The notes under the pieces are model-generated. The model worked only from the letters and a program-made list of their open reading frames with translations. It did no database searches and was not told where the DNA came from. A program made the position numbers and the translations under genes. This document shows, piece after piece, positions 7,741-17,566 of a stretch of 64,000 bases of DNA (its first letter is position 1; every line of letters begins with the position of its first letter). Origin of the DNA: Shinella zoogloeoides (GTDB taxonomy: Bacteria; Pseudomonadota; Alphaproteobacteria; Rhizobiales; Rhizobiaceae); the NCBI RefSeq assembly GCF_003574625.1, contig NZ_QNUJ01000010.1:165620-229619 (forward strand). Direction: 5' to 3'.

Positions 7741-9126
7741 ATGCTGACACGTCGCACGCTGTTGAAGAGCACTCTTGCCGCCGGGGCCTATGCCGGCGGG
7801 CTCGGCCTTGCCGGGTATTTCGGCGGCATTGCCAGCGCGAAGGCCGCCATGCCGCTCGTCGCCCGCCGCACCGAGGCGCTGATCACCGACAAGGGCCCGA
7901 CGAAGGGCGCCATGACCTATGGCGAGGCGGAGATCCCGCCGGTGCTGCGCCTGCGCCGCGGCGAACGCTTCAACCTGCGCCTCGACAACCAGTTGGACGA
8001 GCCGACGACGATCCACTGGCACGGCCTTCGCATCGACAACCGCATGGACGGCGTGCCCTTCCTCACGCAGCCCTATGTCTATGGCGGCGACGGCTTCGAC
8101 TATGCCTTCACCCCGCCCGATGCCGGCACCTTCTGGTATCACCCCCATTGCAACACGCTGGAGCAGATGGGTCGCGGCCTTGCCGGCCTCGTCGTCGTGG
8201 AGGATCCGGCCGATCCGGTCTTCGACGCCGAGATCGTGCTGAACCTTCGCGACTGGCGGCTCGGCGGCGACGGGCAGTTCATCGCCCAGTTCCGCCCGCG
8301 CGATGCCGCCCGCGCCGGCACCTTCGGCACCGTTCGCACCGCCAACTGGCGCCGGGAGCCGCAATATGACGCGCCGGCCGGCGGCCTCGTGCGCCTGCGT
8401 CTTGCCGCCACCGACGTCACCCGCATCCTCGCCCTCGTCGTCGAGGGGGCGGAGGCGCAGGTCATCGCCGCCGACGGCAATCCCGTGGCCGAGCGCTTCG
8501 CGCTGGACCATCTCCTGGTCGGCCCCGGCCAGCGTCTCGATCTCGTGCTGCGCATGCCGGACGGCGAAGGCGCGGTCGCGACCCTCAAGGACCTGCGCGG
8601 CACCAAGCCGGCCACGCTCGCCACCTTCCGCGCCACCGGCGCCTCGCTGAAGCGGGACATCAGGGACCTGCCGGCGCTGGCCGCCAATCCCATGGCCGAG
8701 CCCGATCTGTCCGCCGCCACGCAGCTTCCCTTCATCCTCAGCGCCTCGGCGGAGGAACGGCCGAAGGACGGCATCTGCGGCTCGCTCGGCTATAATTTCT
8801 GGGCCATCAACAAGGTGCCGTGGGCGGACGACACGGGCGACCCGACCGCTCCGCTCGCCGAGATGAAGACCGGCCGCACCTATGTCTTCAACGTCGAGAA
8901 CCCGACGCCGCAGGTCCACCCGCTGCACCTGCACGGTCTTGCCTTCCGGCCGATGAACTCCAACAAGCAGGCCGTCCGCCCGCATTTCACCGATACCTAT
9001 CTCATCCTGCCGGACGAGAAGGTGCAACTCGCCCTCGTCGCCGACAATCCCGGCGACTGGGTGTTCCATTGCCACATCATCGAGCACCAGAAGACCGGCA
9101 TGACGAGCTACGTCCGGGTGGCGTGA
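7741..9126 (+). CDS. Tat-exported multicopper oxidase
   Basis: The 461-residue enzyme starts with a twin-arginine signal (TRRTLLKS, then a hydrophobic stretch ending ASAKA), so it is folded with copper before export to the periplasm. All copper-binding motifs are present: HWHG at 92-95, WYHPHC with H134 and H136, HPLHLHG with H393, H396 and H398, and HCHIIEHQKTGM with H443, C444, H445, H449 and the type-1 axial M454. This fits a CueO/CopA-like or laccase-like oxidase; no Met-rich copper-tolerance insert is obvious. CGGAGGGACC precedes ATG 7741. It has no evident operon partner. Confidence 0.9.
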   Translation: MLTRRTLLKSTLAAGAYAGGLGLAGYFGGIASAKAAMPLVARRTEALITDKGPTKGAMTYGEAEIPPVLRLRRGERFNLRLDNQLDEPTTIHWHGLRIDNRMDGVPFLTQPYVYGGDGFDYAFTPPDAGTFWYHPHCNTLEQMGRGLAGLVVVEDPADPVFDAEIVLNLRDWRLGGDGQFIAQFRPRDAARAGTFGTVRTANWRREPQYDAPAGGLVRLRLAATDVTRILALVVEGAEAQVIAADGNPVAERFALDHLLVGPGQRLDLVLRMPDGEGAVATLKDLRGTKPATLATFRATGASLKRDIRDLPALAANPMAEPDLSAATQLPFILSASAEERPKDGICGSLGYNFWAINKVPWADDTGDPTAPLAEMKTGRTYVFNVENPTPQVHPLHLHGLAFRPMNSNKQAVRPHFTDTYLILPDEKVQLALVADNPGDWVFHCHIIEHQKTGMTSYVRVA

Positions 9127-9147
9127 GGCCAGATCGCATCTTGTCAC

Positions 9148-9175
9148 GGGAAATATAAAGCCTATATTGTTTCCC
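9148..9175. promoter_or_regulatory. inverted repeat at the Xre/RES promoter
   Basis: GGGAAATATA and TATATTGTTTCCC form an imperfect inverted repeat ending 18 nt before the antitoxin ATG at 9194. Outer arms GGGAAA/TTTCCC and inner TATA/TATA are symmetric with an offset. Antitoxins of this class repress their own operon, so this is a candidate operator. Confidence 0.5.
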
Positions 9176-9193
9176 ATGAAAGGAGATCGCCCC

Positions 9194-9571
9194 ATGCAGC
9201 GCAAACCCCTGTTGCAAGCCAATGCCGAAGGCACCGTGCTCACCAAGGCGACCGTGCGCGCGGCGGACGGACTGGGACTGACGGCGCGCATCCTCTCGGC
9301 GGTCATCGGCGTTTCGGAGGCGACGGTCTCGCGGCTGAAGCGGCAGGACGTGCTGCTGGAGCGCGGCACCAAGCCCTTCGAGCTTGCCGTGCTGCTCGTG
9401 CGCCTCTTCCGCTCGCTCGATGCCATCACCGGCGGCGACGAGCGCGTCGCCCGCGCCTGGATGACGGCCGACAACACCGTGCTCGGCGCCCGCCCCGTCG
9501 ATCGCATCGTCTCCATTGCAGGCCTTGTCGATGTCCTTGCCTATCTGGACGCCCGCCGCGCTCTCGTCTGA
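9194..9571 (+). CDS. Xre/MbcA/ParS-type antitoxin of a RES toxin
   Basis: A 125-residue protein with an N-terminal Xre-like helix-turn-helix (VIGVSEATVSRLKRQ) and a C-terminal MbcA/ParS toxin-binding domain (ARAWMTADNTVLGARPVD, then GLVDVLAYLDARRALV). It should neutralise the downstream RES enzyme and repress the operon. ATG 9194 is preferred because AAAGGAG lies at a good distance upstream; in-frame starts at 9167 and 9176 have no such site. The end overlaps the toxin gene by 41 nt. Confidence 0.88.
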   Translation: MQRKPLLQANAEGTVLTKATVRAADGLGLTARILSAVIGVSEATVSRLKRQDVLLERGTKPFELAVLLVRLFRSLDAITGGDERVARAWMTADNTVLGARPVDRIVSIAGLVDVLAYLDARRALV

Positions 9572-10280
9572 GGCGCGGCCTTTCAAGGGCGGCGTCTGGC
9601 GGTTCGTCGAGGCGCAGCACCGCGTCTCGACCCTGAAGCTCGTCGATACGCTGGACGAGCAGGCGCTTCTCGAAGACCTTCTGGAAGAGAGCAAGCCTGT
9701 CCTGCCGCCCGAATGCGCCGGGCTCGACTATCTGCTCGCCACGCCCTTCCGCTACGGCGCGGTCTATCCGCACGGCTCGCGCTTCCGCCGGGCGGGGCGC
9801 ACGCTGGGCGTCTATTACGCGGCGCTGACGGTGGAGACGGCGCTTGCCGAAATGGCCTTCTACCGCCTGCTGTTCTTTGCCGAATCGCCGGCGACGCCGC
9901 TGCCGGGCAACGCCGCCGACTACACCGCCTTCCGCGCTGCCGTCGCGACGCAAAGCGCCATCGACCTCACCCTGCCGCCGCTCGACCGCGACGCCGCGCA
10001 CTGGACGCACCCGACCGACTACGCCGCCTGCCAGTCGCTGGCCGACGGCGCGCGGCAGGGCGGCATCGCCGCCATCCTCTACCGCTCGGTGCGCGATCCC
10101 GCCGCCGGCACCAACATGGCCCTCCTGACGGCCGCCGGCTTCGCCGAACCGCGGCCGGTGGAGCGCCAGACCTGGCGCATCCGCCTCTCCCCCCTCGGCG
10201 TGCAGGCCCTCTGCGACCACCCGCCAAGACGCATCGGCTTTTCCCGCGAGGATTTTCGCGGGGATTCGCGTATCGGGTGA
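9531..10280 (+). CDS. RES-domain toxin
   Basis: The 249-residue protein has the Arg-Glu-Ser layout that names the RES family: GVWRF (R24) and SRFRRAG, the helix TVETALAEMAFYR with E102/E107, and YRSVRDP with S186. Known RES toxins are ADP-ribosyltransferase-fold enzymes that deplete NAD+ or modify a metabolic enzyme. ATG 9531 is taken as the start; TTG 9516 is an in-frame alternative. It overlaps the antitoxin by 41 nt, tighter coupling than in many such pairs. No truncation is seen, so the pair looks intact. Confidence 0.87.
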   Translation: MSLPIWTPAALSSEARPFKGGVWRFVEAQHRVSTLKLVDTLDEQALLEDLLEESKPVLPPECAGLDYLLATPFRYGAVYPHGSRFRRAGRTLGVYYAALTVETALAEMAFYRLLFFAESPATPLPGNAADYTAFRAAVATQSAIDLTLPPLDRDAAHWTHPTDYAACQSLADGARQGGIAAILYRSVRDPAAGTNMALLTAAGFAEPRPVERQTWRIRLSPLGVQALCDHPPRRIGFSREDFRGDSRIG

Positions 10281-10488
10281 AGCGGGCATCGCCGCTTTGA
10301 TGCGAGATGTGCCGCCCGGCTTTCCTGCGAAAAGCGCGGCTTGGCTTGCCGGCGGGACGCGACGTTCAGGTTGCAGGCAGACTTGCCCATTCCGGACGCC
10401 CACTCCGTCGTCATAGTCGGGCCGCCATACCTCCACCGACGCCATGGTCGTGCTTGATCCGACCATCCACGCCCCGGGTGTCGCATGG

Positions 10489-10511
10489 ATCCTCGGGTCA
10501 AGCCCGAGGAT
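10489..10511. repeat. short interspersed hairpin ATCCTCGGG-N5-CCCGAGGAT
   Basis: A perfect 9-bp inverted repeat around TCAAG. Related copies are at 30361-30383 and 30422-30440, with a degenerate one near 55272-55293. The 534-bp gap 10281-10814 holds this hairpin, the two elements at 10633-10762, and no convincing gene. Confidence 0.7.
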
Positions 10512-10632
10512 GACGGAGGAGAGGGGCGGACTTTACCGGCAATCCAAGTTGCCTTTCGGTCCTCCATTCCGGATGGAACCCGCGCTACCCCTCACTGCCG
10601 GGTTATCATATGAGGACGTCTCCTCATTCCCA

Positions 10633-10762
10633 TTCTCCCCCCGGGGAGAAGGTGCCGGCAGGCGGATGAGGGGGATGCCGAAGGCAAAAAAAGAAAAGCC
10701 TTTCTTCACTGCTCCTCCCTCATCCGACCCTTCGGGCCAACTTCTCCCCGAGGGGAGAAAGG
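10633..10762. repeat. two opposed CTTCTCCCC-type palindromic repeats
   Basis: Copies at 10633-10674 and, inverted, at 10717-10762. Each has a hairpin of the TTCTCCCC/GGGGAGAA type joined to a GCCGGCAGGCGGATGAGGGG-like or CCCTCATCCGACCCTTCGGG tail. This is the commonest interspersed family in the window, with about eighteen copies, all between genes. The pair lies 3' of the ABC-F gene. Confidence 0.8.
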
Positions 10763-10814
10763 AAGAGGGGCGACGTCGCGTTCAAAGGCGGCAGCCTGCC
10801 CCTGTCGACCCCGC

Positions 10815-12335
<1,521 letters not shown>

Positions 12336-12343
12336 GGAAATTC

Positions 12344-12498
12344 TCTGGTCTTCATGGCCCTCGCGGCGCGGCGTCAGCCGTCAGGCGCGCGGAAGGGCGG
12401 GGAGGTTGATGCGGGCGCAAGGCCGCATCGCCGGATAGGGCAGACCAGAAGAGAAAGTGTGTTCGTTCCGATCAGCCCTGCAAACGCATTTGCAGGGC
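12344..12498 (-). promoter_or_regulatory. structured leader of the ABC-F gene
   Basis: On the minus strand the leader contains, in order: a 10-bp hairpin GCCCTGCAAA/TTTGCAGGGC at 12475-12498; the segment TCTGGTCT at 12442-12449; a 15-codon ORF whose start lies in a small stem (GATGCGG/CCGCATC); and AGACCAGA at 12344-12351, able to pair with the TCTGGTCT segment and lying close to the ABC-F ribosome-binding site. This arrangement could hide translation initiation until a ribosome stalls on the small ORF. The pairing is read from the sequence; the regulation is inference. Confidence 0.45.
12381..12428 (-). CDS. possible leader peptide of the ABC-F gene
   Basis: The ORF encodes MRPCARINLPALPRA and ends 45 nt before the ABC-F start codon. 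It is Pro/Arg-rich, a composition that can slow ribosomes. No good ribosome-binding site is visible and its start codon sits inside a predicted stem. Support comes only from its position between two complementary leader segments. Confidence 0.35.
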   Translation of the reverse strand: MRPCARINLPALPRA

Positions 12499-12615
12499 AA
12501 GATCAGGGCCATGTGTGCGATGTGGCAGGAAGCCGGACTTCACGGCACAGCCCTCTCTTTCGTGTTGCGAACGGGGTATGGGTAGCACCAGATACAGCCA
12601 TTGGCAACGCCGCCG

Positions 12616-12933
12616 CCCCTCATCCCGCTGCCGCGACCTTCTCCCCGCAGGCGGGGAGAAGGGGAATCCCGCACAGGTTTCCTGCAAATCGGACGGATGA
12701 GAGAAGAACGCGGCAGTCCCACATGTCCCTTCTCCCCGCTTGCGGGGAGAAGGTGCCGGCAGGCGGATGAGGGGCTACCCGGCCGCGCTTACGACCAATC
12801 GCCGCCACCACCTCGCAAGCGGTGGGATGCTGCCGGTTTCCCAAAAATCGCGCCGATGAAGCTGGAATGCGGCAGCGCCACAAATCCCTTCTCCCCGCTT
12901 GCGGGGAGAAGTTGCCGGTAGGCGGATGAGGGG
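12616..12933. repeat. cluster of three CTTCTCCCC-type palindromic repeats
   Basis: Copies lie at 12616-12664 (inverted), 12727-12774 and 12886-12933. The last two both read CTTCTCCCCGCTTGCGGGG followed by an AGAAG-type arm and a GGCGGATGAGGGG tail. The spacers between copies share similar words (for example GAATGCGGCAG and GAACGCGGCAG), suggesting local duplication. The rest of the 616-bp gap is the ABC-F leader; I see no gene in the repeat part. Confidence 0.8.
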
Positions 12934-12951
12934 CCTGCCAGACCTCGCAGC

Positions 12952-14514
12952 CTACCGCCGCAGGCTTCCCAGAATCCCCCGCACCAGCGCCCGCCCGAGC
13001 GAGGAGGCCACCGTGCGGGCGACGGATTTCATCGCCGCTTCCGCCACCGTCTCGCGCTGGTAGCCCGCACGCGGCTTGGCCTGCTTGGGAGCGGCCGGTT
13101 CCTCGTCGCCGAAGCCGGGCAGCGTCCAGCGGCTGCCGCCGGAGGGCTGCTGGCCGGCTTGGTCGGCCTCGGCCTGCTGCGCGGCGGCGTCGGCCGCCTT
13201 CTTGGCGCGGGCCATCAGGATTTCGTAGGCCGATTCGCGGTCGAAATCCTCGTCGTAGAGGCCGGCGACGGGACTGACCTTCATGATGTCCTGCCGCTCG
13301 GCATCGCTGATCGGCCCGAGGCGCGAGGCCGGCGGGCGAATGAGGGTGCGCTCCACCATGGAGGGCGCGCCCTTGCCTTCGAGCGTGGAGACCAGCGCCT
13401 CGCCGGTGCCGAGCTGGGTGATGACGGTAGCGCAGTCGAAATCCGGGTTGGGACGGAACGTGTCGGCGGCGGTCTTCACCGCCTTCTGCTCGCGCGGCGT
13501 ATAGGCGCGCAGCGCATGCTGCACGCGGTTGCCGAGCTGCGCGAGCACGGTTTCCGGCACGTCGAGCGGGTTCTGCGTGACGAAATAGACGCCGACGCCC
13601 TTCGAGCGGATGAGGCGCACCACCTGCTCGACGCGCTCGATCAGCACCTTGGGCGCATCGTTGAAGAGCAGGTGCGCCTCGTCGAAGAAGAAGACGAGCT
13701 TGGGCTTTTCCGGATCGCCCACTTCCGGCAGCACCTCGAAGAGCTCGGAGAGCATCCAGAGCAGGAACGTGCCGTAGAGGCGCGGGTTCATCATCAGCTT
13801 GTCGGCGGCGAGCACCGAGATCGCGCCGCGCCCGTCATTGGTCGTGCGCATGATGTCGGAAATCTTCAGCGCCGGCTCGCCGAAGAACTGCACGGCGCCC
13901 TGCTGCTCGAGGATCAGCAGCTCGCGCTGGATCGAGCCGACGGAGGCCTTTGAGATGAAGCCGAACTGGTTGGAAAGCGCCGAGGCGTTCTCGCCCATAT
14001 AGTTGAGCAGCGCCTGAAGATCCTTCAGGTCGAGCAGCGGCAGGCCGCCCTGGTCGGCGATCTTGAAGGCGATGTTGATGACGCCTTCCTGCGCGTCCGT
14101 CGCGTTCATCAGGCGCGACAGCAGGAGCGGCCCCATCTCGGAGATGGTGGTGCGCACCCGGTGGCCCTTCTCGCCGAAGAGGTCCCAGAAGATCACCGGG
14201 AACTCCTGGAAGTCGTAGGGCTCCAGCCCGATCTGCTGGGCGCGCTTTTCCAGGAAGTCCTTGGCTTCGCCCATCGCGCCGATGCCGGAAAGGTCGCCCT
14301 TCACGTCGGCACAGAAGACGGGCACGCCCGCATTGGAAAAGCCCTCGGCGAGGATCTGCAGCGTCACGGTCTTGCCGGTGCCGGTCGCGCCGGTGACGAG
14401 GCCGTGGCGATTGCCGAACTTCAGCTCCAGATATTCGGGCTTGTTGTTCGTGTCGTCCGGCTTGCGGCTGGTGCCGATATAGAGTTTTCCGTCTTGAAGA
14501 ATGGAATCCGCCAC
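12952..14514 (-). CDS. HerA-like ATPase, DUF853/YjgR family
   Basis: The product has 520 residues. It has a P-loop GATGTGKT at 42-49 and Walker B KLVFFFDEAH, and matches the HerA/FtsK-like DUF853 family, to which E. coli YjgR belongs. Its role in the cell is not settled. The C-terminal 80 residues are Ala/Gln/Pro-rich and then basic, ending in a hydrophobic amphipathic stretch. I chose GTG 14514 over ATG 14580 because a perfect AAGGAG lies 7 nt before it and the family's LYIGTSR start region follows directly. Confidence 0.85.
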   Translation of the reverse strand: MADSILQDGKLYIGTSRKPDDTNNKPEYLELKFGNRHGLVTGATGTGKTVTLQILAEGFSNAGVPVFCADVKGDLSGIGAMGEAKDFLEKRAQQIGLEPYDFQEFPVIFWDLFGEKGHRVRTTISEMGPLLLSRLMNATDAQEGVINIAFKIADQGGLPLLDLKDLQALLNYMGENASALSNQFGFISKASVGSIQRELLILEQQGAVQFFGEPALKISDIMRTTNDGRGAISVLAADKLMMNPRLYGTFLLWMLSELFEVLPEVGDPEKPKLVFFFDEAHLLFNDAPKVLIERVEQVVRLIRSKGVGVYFVTQNPLDVPETVLAQLGNRVQHALRAYTPREQKAVKTAADTFRPNPDFDCATVITQLGTGEALVSTLEGKGAPSMVERTLIRPPASRLGPISDAERQDIMKVSPVAGLYDEDFDRESAYEILMARAKKAADAAAQQAEADQAGQQPSGGSRWTLPGFGDEEPAAPKQAKPRAGYQRETVAEAAMKSVARTVASSLGRALVRGILGSLRR

Positions 14515-14710
14515 GTTGAAACTCCTTGGGCTGCCGGTTCTGCGATTCGCGGCAAGGCGTCGCCGCGGCGATGTTTTCATTGAATCGTCGTGCTCAGTTT
14601 ATAAGGATAGTCCTGCAGGCAAACAACACGCTTTCAAGGCCTTGCCATGGCGGGGTCAAGATGGGAAAGCGCGCCGGGCTCGCTTGAGTTTGCCGGCGAA
14701 TTCATTTACC

Positions 14711-14726
14711 TTGACGTTAACGTCAA
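14711..14726. promoter_or_regulatory. perfect 16-bp palindrome TTGACGTTAACGTCAA
   Basis: The palindrome TTGACGTTAACGTCAA lies 19 bp before the ATG at 14746. It overlaps where a promoter or leader should be. Its form recalls operators of MerR-family regulators such as LiuR, though no MerR gene is in this window. The regulator is unidentified. Confidence 0.55.
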
Positions 14727-14745
14727 TTCCTTCGGAGGATTTTCC

Positions 14746-15138
14746 ATGAACGATCTCGTCTCCCGCGTTGCCGATGCCGTCGGCATCGATGCCGCCCTTG
14801 CCGAAAAGGCGATCGGCATGATGCTCGGTTTCCTGCAGCGCGAGGCGGCCGATGGCCCGGTCGCGAAGATGATCGAGGCCATTCCCGGCGCCTCCGACCT
14901 CGTCGCCCAGTATAATGGCGAAGGCGAGGGCAAGGGCCTGCTCGGCGGCCTGATGAGCGCCCTCGGCGCCGGTGGCGGCGTCATGGGCCTCGGCCAGCAG
15001 CTGATGAGCCAGGGCCTCGGCATGGGCGAGATCACCGGCCTTGCCAAGGAAACCATCGCGGTCGCCCGCGAACATGCCGGCAGCGACGTGGTCGACGAAG
15101 TCGTCGCCTCGGTTCCGGGGCTCAGCCAGTTCGTCTGA
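14746..15138 (+). CDS. small glycine-rich protein, DUF2780/DUF2267-like
   Basis: A 130-residue protein. The N-terminal half is a helical region (MNDLVSRVADAVGIDAALAEKAIGMMLGFLQREA). A Gly/Met/Leu-rich segment follows (GLLGGLMSALGAGGGVMGLG), then a helical tail ending SVPGLSQFV. The layout resembles the small DUF2780/DUF2267-type proteins of proteobacteria, whose function is unknown. No signal peptide is seen. TTCGGAGGATTTTCC precedes ATG 14746. It is alone in its transcript, divergent from the HerA-like gene. Confidence 0.7.
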   Translation: MNDLVSRVADAVGIDAALAEKAIGMMLGFLQREAADGPVAKMIEAIPGASDLVAQYNGEGEGKGLLGGLMSALGAGGGVMGLGQQLMSQGLGMGEITGLAKETIAVAREHAGSDVVDEVVASVPGLSQFV

Positions 15139-15154
15139 TCGGGCGGGGTTGAAG

Positions 15155-15289
15155 ACCCCTCCCCAACCCCTCCCCACAAGGGGGAGGGGCTTACCGTGCA
15201 GCACCCTCTGCATTCAAATTTTGAACGGTGAGCAAGCCTCCCCTTTCTCCCCCCTTGTGGGGGAGATGCCCGGCAGGGTAGAGGGGGCC
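15155..15289. repeat. RIME-like mosaic element, variant B copy 1
   Basis: The left module (CCCTCCCCAACCCCTCCCC and a GGGGGAGGGG arm) is joined through TTTTGAACGGTGAGCAAGCC to the same right module as the element at 6162-6313. A homologous copy in the opposite orientation is at 38818-38949. The shared right end with different left ends indicates modular recombination. Confidence 0.8.
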
Positions 15290-15292
15290 TTT

Positions 15293-16447
15293 CTACCGCC
15301 GCCGCGCGAAAACCAGCGCCGCAGTAAAGACGGCAAGGCCGAGGCCGACCGAGAGCGGCCCGGCTTTCGGCCCGCCGGCCTCCATGATCGCGCCGGTGAC
15401 GCTGGAGCCCGCGCCGCTGCCCGCCGCATAGGCGAGCGCGAAAGCCGCGCTGCCGGCCACCAGCATCGCGCCGTTGTAGCGCTCGCCGAGCATGGTGAGC
15501 GCGCAGGTATAGAGCGAGAAGGTTGCCGTGCCCATCAGCGCGAAGACGGCGAGGATCGCAATTTCCGATTCCATCGACGGCAGGATGAGATAGCTCGCGG
15601 CAGCGATCGTCACGGCGCTCAGCGCCACGCGCTCGCGCGGCAGCTTGTCGAGCATCAGGCCGATGAAGGGCTGGGCGATGGCGGTCGGCAGGGCGAGCAC
15701 CGTCACGCTGACGGCGGCGAAGGCCTGGCTGTAGCCCATCTTCACGAAATAGACCGGCATGGCGGAGATCGCCGCGATATCGGCGAAGCCGAAGACGAAG
15801 ACCATGCCGACAAGCAGGGGCGCTGCCCGGAAGAAGCGGAAGACGGCACCCGTCGAGGAGGGCTCCGGCACCGTCCGCGTCGAGAACATCAGCATGCCGG
15901 TCGCGAAGGCGACGATGGCGAGATAGACCGCCGTCAGCGCGAAACCGAGCCCGCCCTCGCTGCCGAGCAGCGGAATGGCGAGCGGCCCCGCGGCGAAGCC
16001 GGCGCACATACCCGCCCCGTAGGCGCCGGAGATCCGGCCGCGCAGCCGGTCCGGGCAGGCGGCGCTCAGCCAGGCCTCGCCGAGCATGAAGATGAGGCTG
16101 GCGAAGAAGCCGAGCAGGAAGCGGGCGCCGAGCCACACGGCGAAGGAGGTGGAGGCGGCGAAGGTGGCAAGGCAGAGCGAGCAGCCGACGAGGCTGGCGA
16201 TGATCAGCCGGTCGGCCCGCCAGCGCGCGGTGAGGCTGCCGAGCAGCAGCGTCGAGGCGGCAAGCCCGCCGGCGAAGGCGAGCGCGTTGACCCCGATCAG
16301 CGCCGGCGAATAGCCGCGCGATTCCAGCGTCAGCGAGATCAGCGGATAGGTGAGCCCCTGCGCCACGGAAAAGGCGGTGACGCCGAGGATGACGGCGGCA
16401 ATGGCCGGCCAGTCCGGCGCAAAGACGGTCGGGGACGAGGTCTGCAT
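15293..16447 (-). CDS. MFS transporter
   Basis: A 384-residue membrane protein with about twelve hydrophobic helices and no other domain. The region MLGEAWLSAACPDRLRGRISGAYGAG is a recognisable MFS helix 4-5 segment. Substrate is unknown. ATG 16447, with GGGAG just upstream, is preferred; longer reading upstream runs through repeat sequence. A RIME-like element immediately follows the stop. It is probably monocistronic. Confidence 0.8.
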   Translation of the reverse strand: MQTSSPTVFAPDWPAIAAVILGVTAFSVAQGLTYPLISLTLESRGYSPALIGVNALAFAGGLAASTLLLGSLTARWRADRLIIASLVGCSLCLATFAASTSFAVWLGARFLLGFFASLIFMLGEAWLSAACPDRLRGRISGAYGAGMCAGFAAGPLAIPLLGSEGGLGFALTAVYLAIVAFATGMLMFSTRTVPEPSSTGAVFRFFRAAPLLVGMVFVFGFADIAAISAMPVYFVKMGYSQAFAAVSVTVLALPTAIAQPFIGLMLDKLPRERVALSAVTIAAASYLILPSMESEIAILAVFALMGTATFSLYTCALTMLGERYNGAMLVAGSAAFALAYAAGSGAGSSVTGAIMEAGGPKAGPLSVGLGLAVFTAALVFARRR

Positions 16448-16569
16448 GAAGGGCTCCCAGCCGCTCGCGGCGCGGCACATCACCCATATCCGGCCGGCGG
16501 GCCTTTGGGAAGCCGGCCCGAGAGGCGGCGAGGGCATCGTCATAGGGCAAGCCGGCCCCCCCACATCCG

Positions 16570-16710
16570 CTTCTCCCCTCGGGGAAAAGGCGCCGGCAGG
16601 TGGATGAGGGGACACCGCAGGCGGAACTCACGATGCGCAAAAACCCGGATGGTGAGGAAAAGCCTCCGCATCCGACCTTCGGGTCCCCCTCTCCCCGACG
16701 GGAGAAGGGG
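16570..16710. repeat. two opposed palindromic repeats between MFS and AKR genes
   Basis: A CTTCTCCCCTCGGGG-type copy ending in GGTGGATGAGGGG is at 16570-16611, and an inverted copy with CATCCGACCTTCGGG is at 16669-16710. Together they fill most of the gap 16448-16732. Confidence 0.78.
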
Positions 16711-16732
16711 ATTTTCGAGTAAGGCGTGCCTT

Positions 16733-17566
16733 TTACGCCGCCTTGTCCCATGCCGGAGCAAGCCCGTCGGGACTGACAATGCGGCCGTCCGGGCGGGCGA
16801 GCTTGTGGATGCGCATCATCTCGCCAGGCGTCAGCACGAAGTCGAAGATGGCGAGGTTTTCGGCAAGCCGGCTGTCCGTCGCGGTCTTGGTGAGGGTCAC
16901 CACGTCCGGTTGCTGCACCAGCCAGCGCAGCGCGACCTGCGCCGCCGACTTGCCGTGCGCCGCCCCGATTTCCTTGAGCACCGGATCGTTCGGGACCTTG
17001 CCGTCGGCCATGGCGTAGTAAGCGGTCAGCGCCATGCCATAGGTCTCCGCGGCCTCCAGCACCTTCATCTGGTCGAGATAGGGATGGTATTCGACCTGAT
17101 TGGTGGCCAGCGGCGCAGCGCTGAGGCGCACGGCCTCGGCCATCAGCGCCGTGTTGAAATTGCTGACGCCGATGTGCCTGGCAAGGCCCCGCTCGCGCAC
17201 GGCGTTGAGTTCGCCGATCTGCACCTCGAGCGGCACGGCTTCGTTCGGCCAGTGCAGGAGGAGGAGATCGACATGGTCGGTCTTCAGCTTCTTCAAGCTT
17301 TCCTCGACGGAGGCGGCGAAGCGGTCCTTGCCGTAATTGGCGACCCAGACCTTGGTAGTGAGGAAGATGCTGTCGCGGGCGACGCCGGATGTCCGGATGG
17401 CCTCGCCGACGGCGGCCTCGTTCTCGTAGATCTGGGCGGTATCGACATGGTTGAAGCCGCTCTGGAGCGCCTTCGGCAGGATCGAAATTACCTCGGGTTC
17501 AGGCATGCGGAACGTGCCGAAGCCGAGCTGGGGAATATGGGCGCCATTGGCCCTGACGGTTTTCAT
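16733..17566 (-). CDS. aldo/keto reductase
   Basis: A 277-residue NADPH-dependent reductase of the AKR superfamily, with the full catalytic tetrad: D42 and Y47 in HVDTAQIYENE, K72 in LTTKVW, and H105 in LLLLHWP. Overall it resembles the 2,5-diketo-D-gluconate reductase (DkgA/DkgB) branch; the true substrate is unknown. It follows an MFS gene on the same strand after 72 nt, so the two may be cotranscribed under the divergent LysR regulator. Confidence 0.9.
   Translation of the reverse strand: MKTVRANGAHIPQLGFGTFRMPEPEVISILPKALQSGFNHVDTAQIYENEAAVGEAIRTSGVARDSIFLTTKVWVANYGKDRFAASVEESLKKLKTDHVDLLLLHWPNEAVPLEVQIGELNAVRERGLARHIGVSNFNTALMAEAVRLSAAPLATNQVEYHPYLDQMKVLEAAETYGMALTAYYAMADGKVPNDPVLKEIGAAHGKSAAQVALRWLVQQPDVVTLTKTATDSRLAENLAIFDFVLTPGEMMRIHKLARPDGRIVSPDGLAPAWDKAA

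Noticed and set aside
12616..12933. Three spaced palindromic repeats as a CRISPR array
   Set aside because: Orientations differ, spacing is irregular, and the same unit is scattered through the whole window. No cas genes are present.
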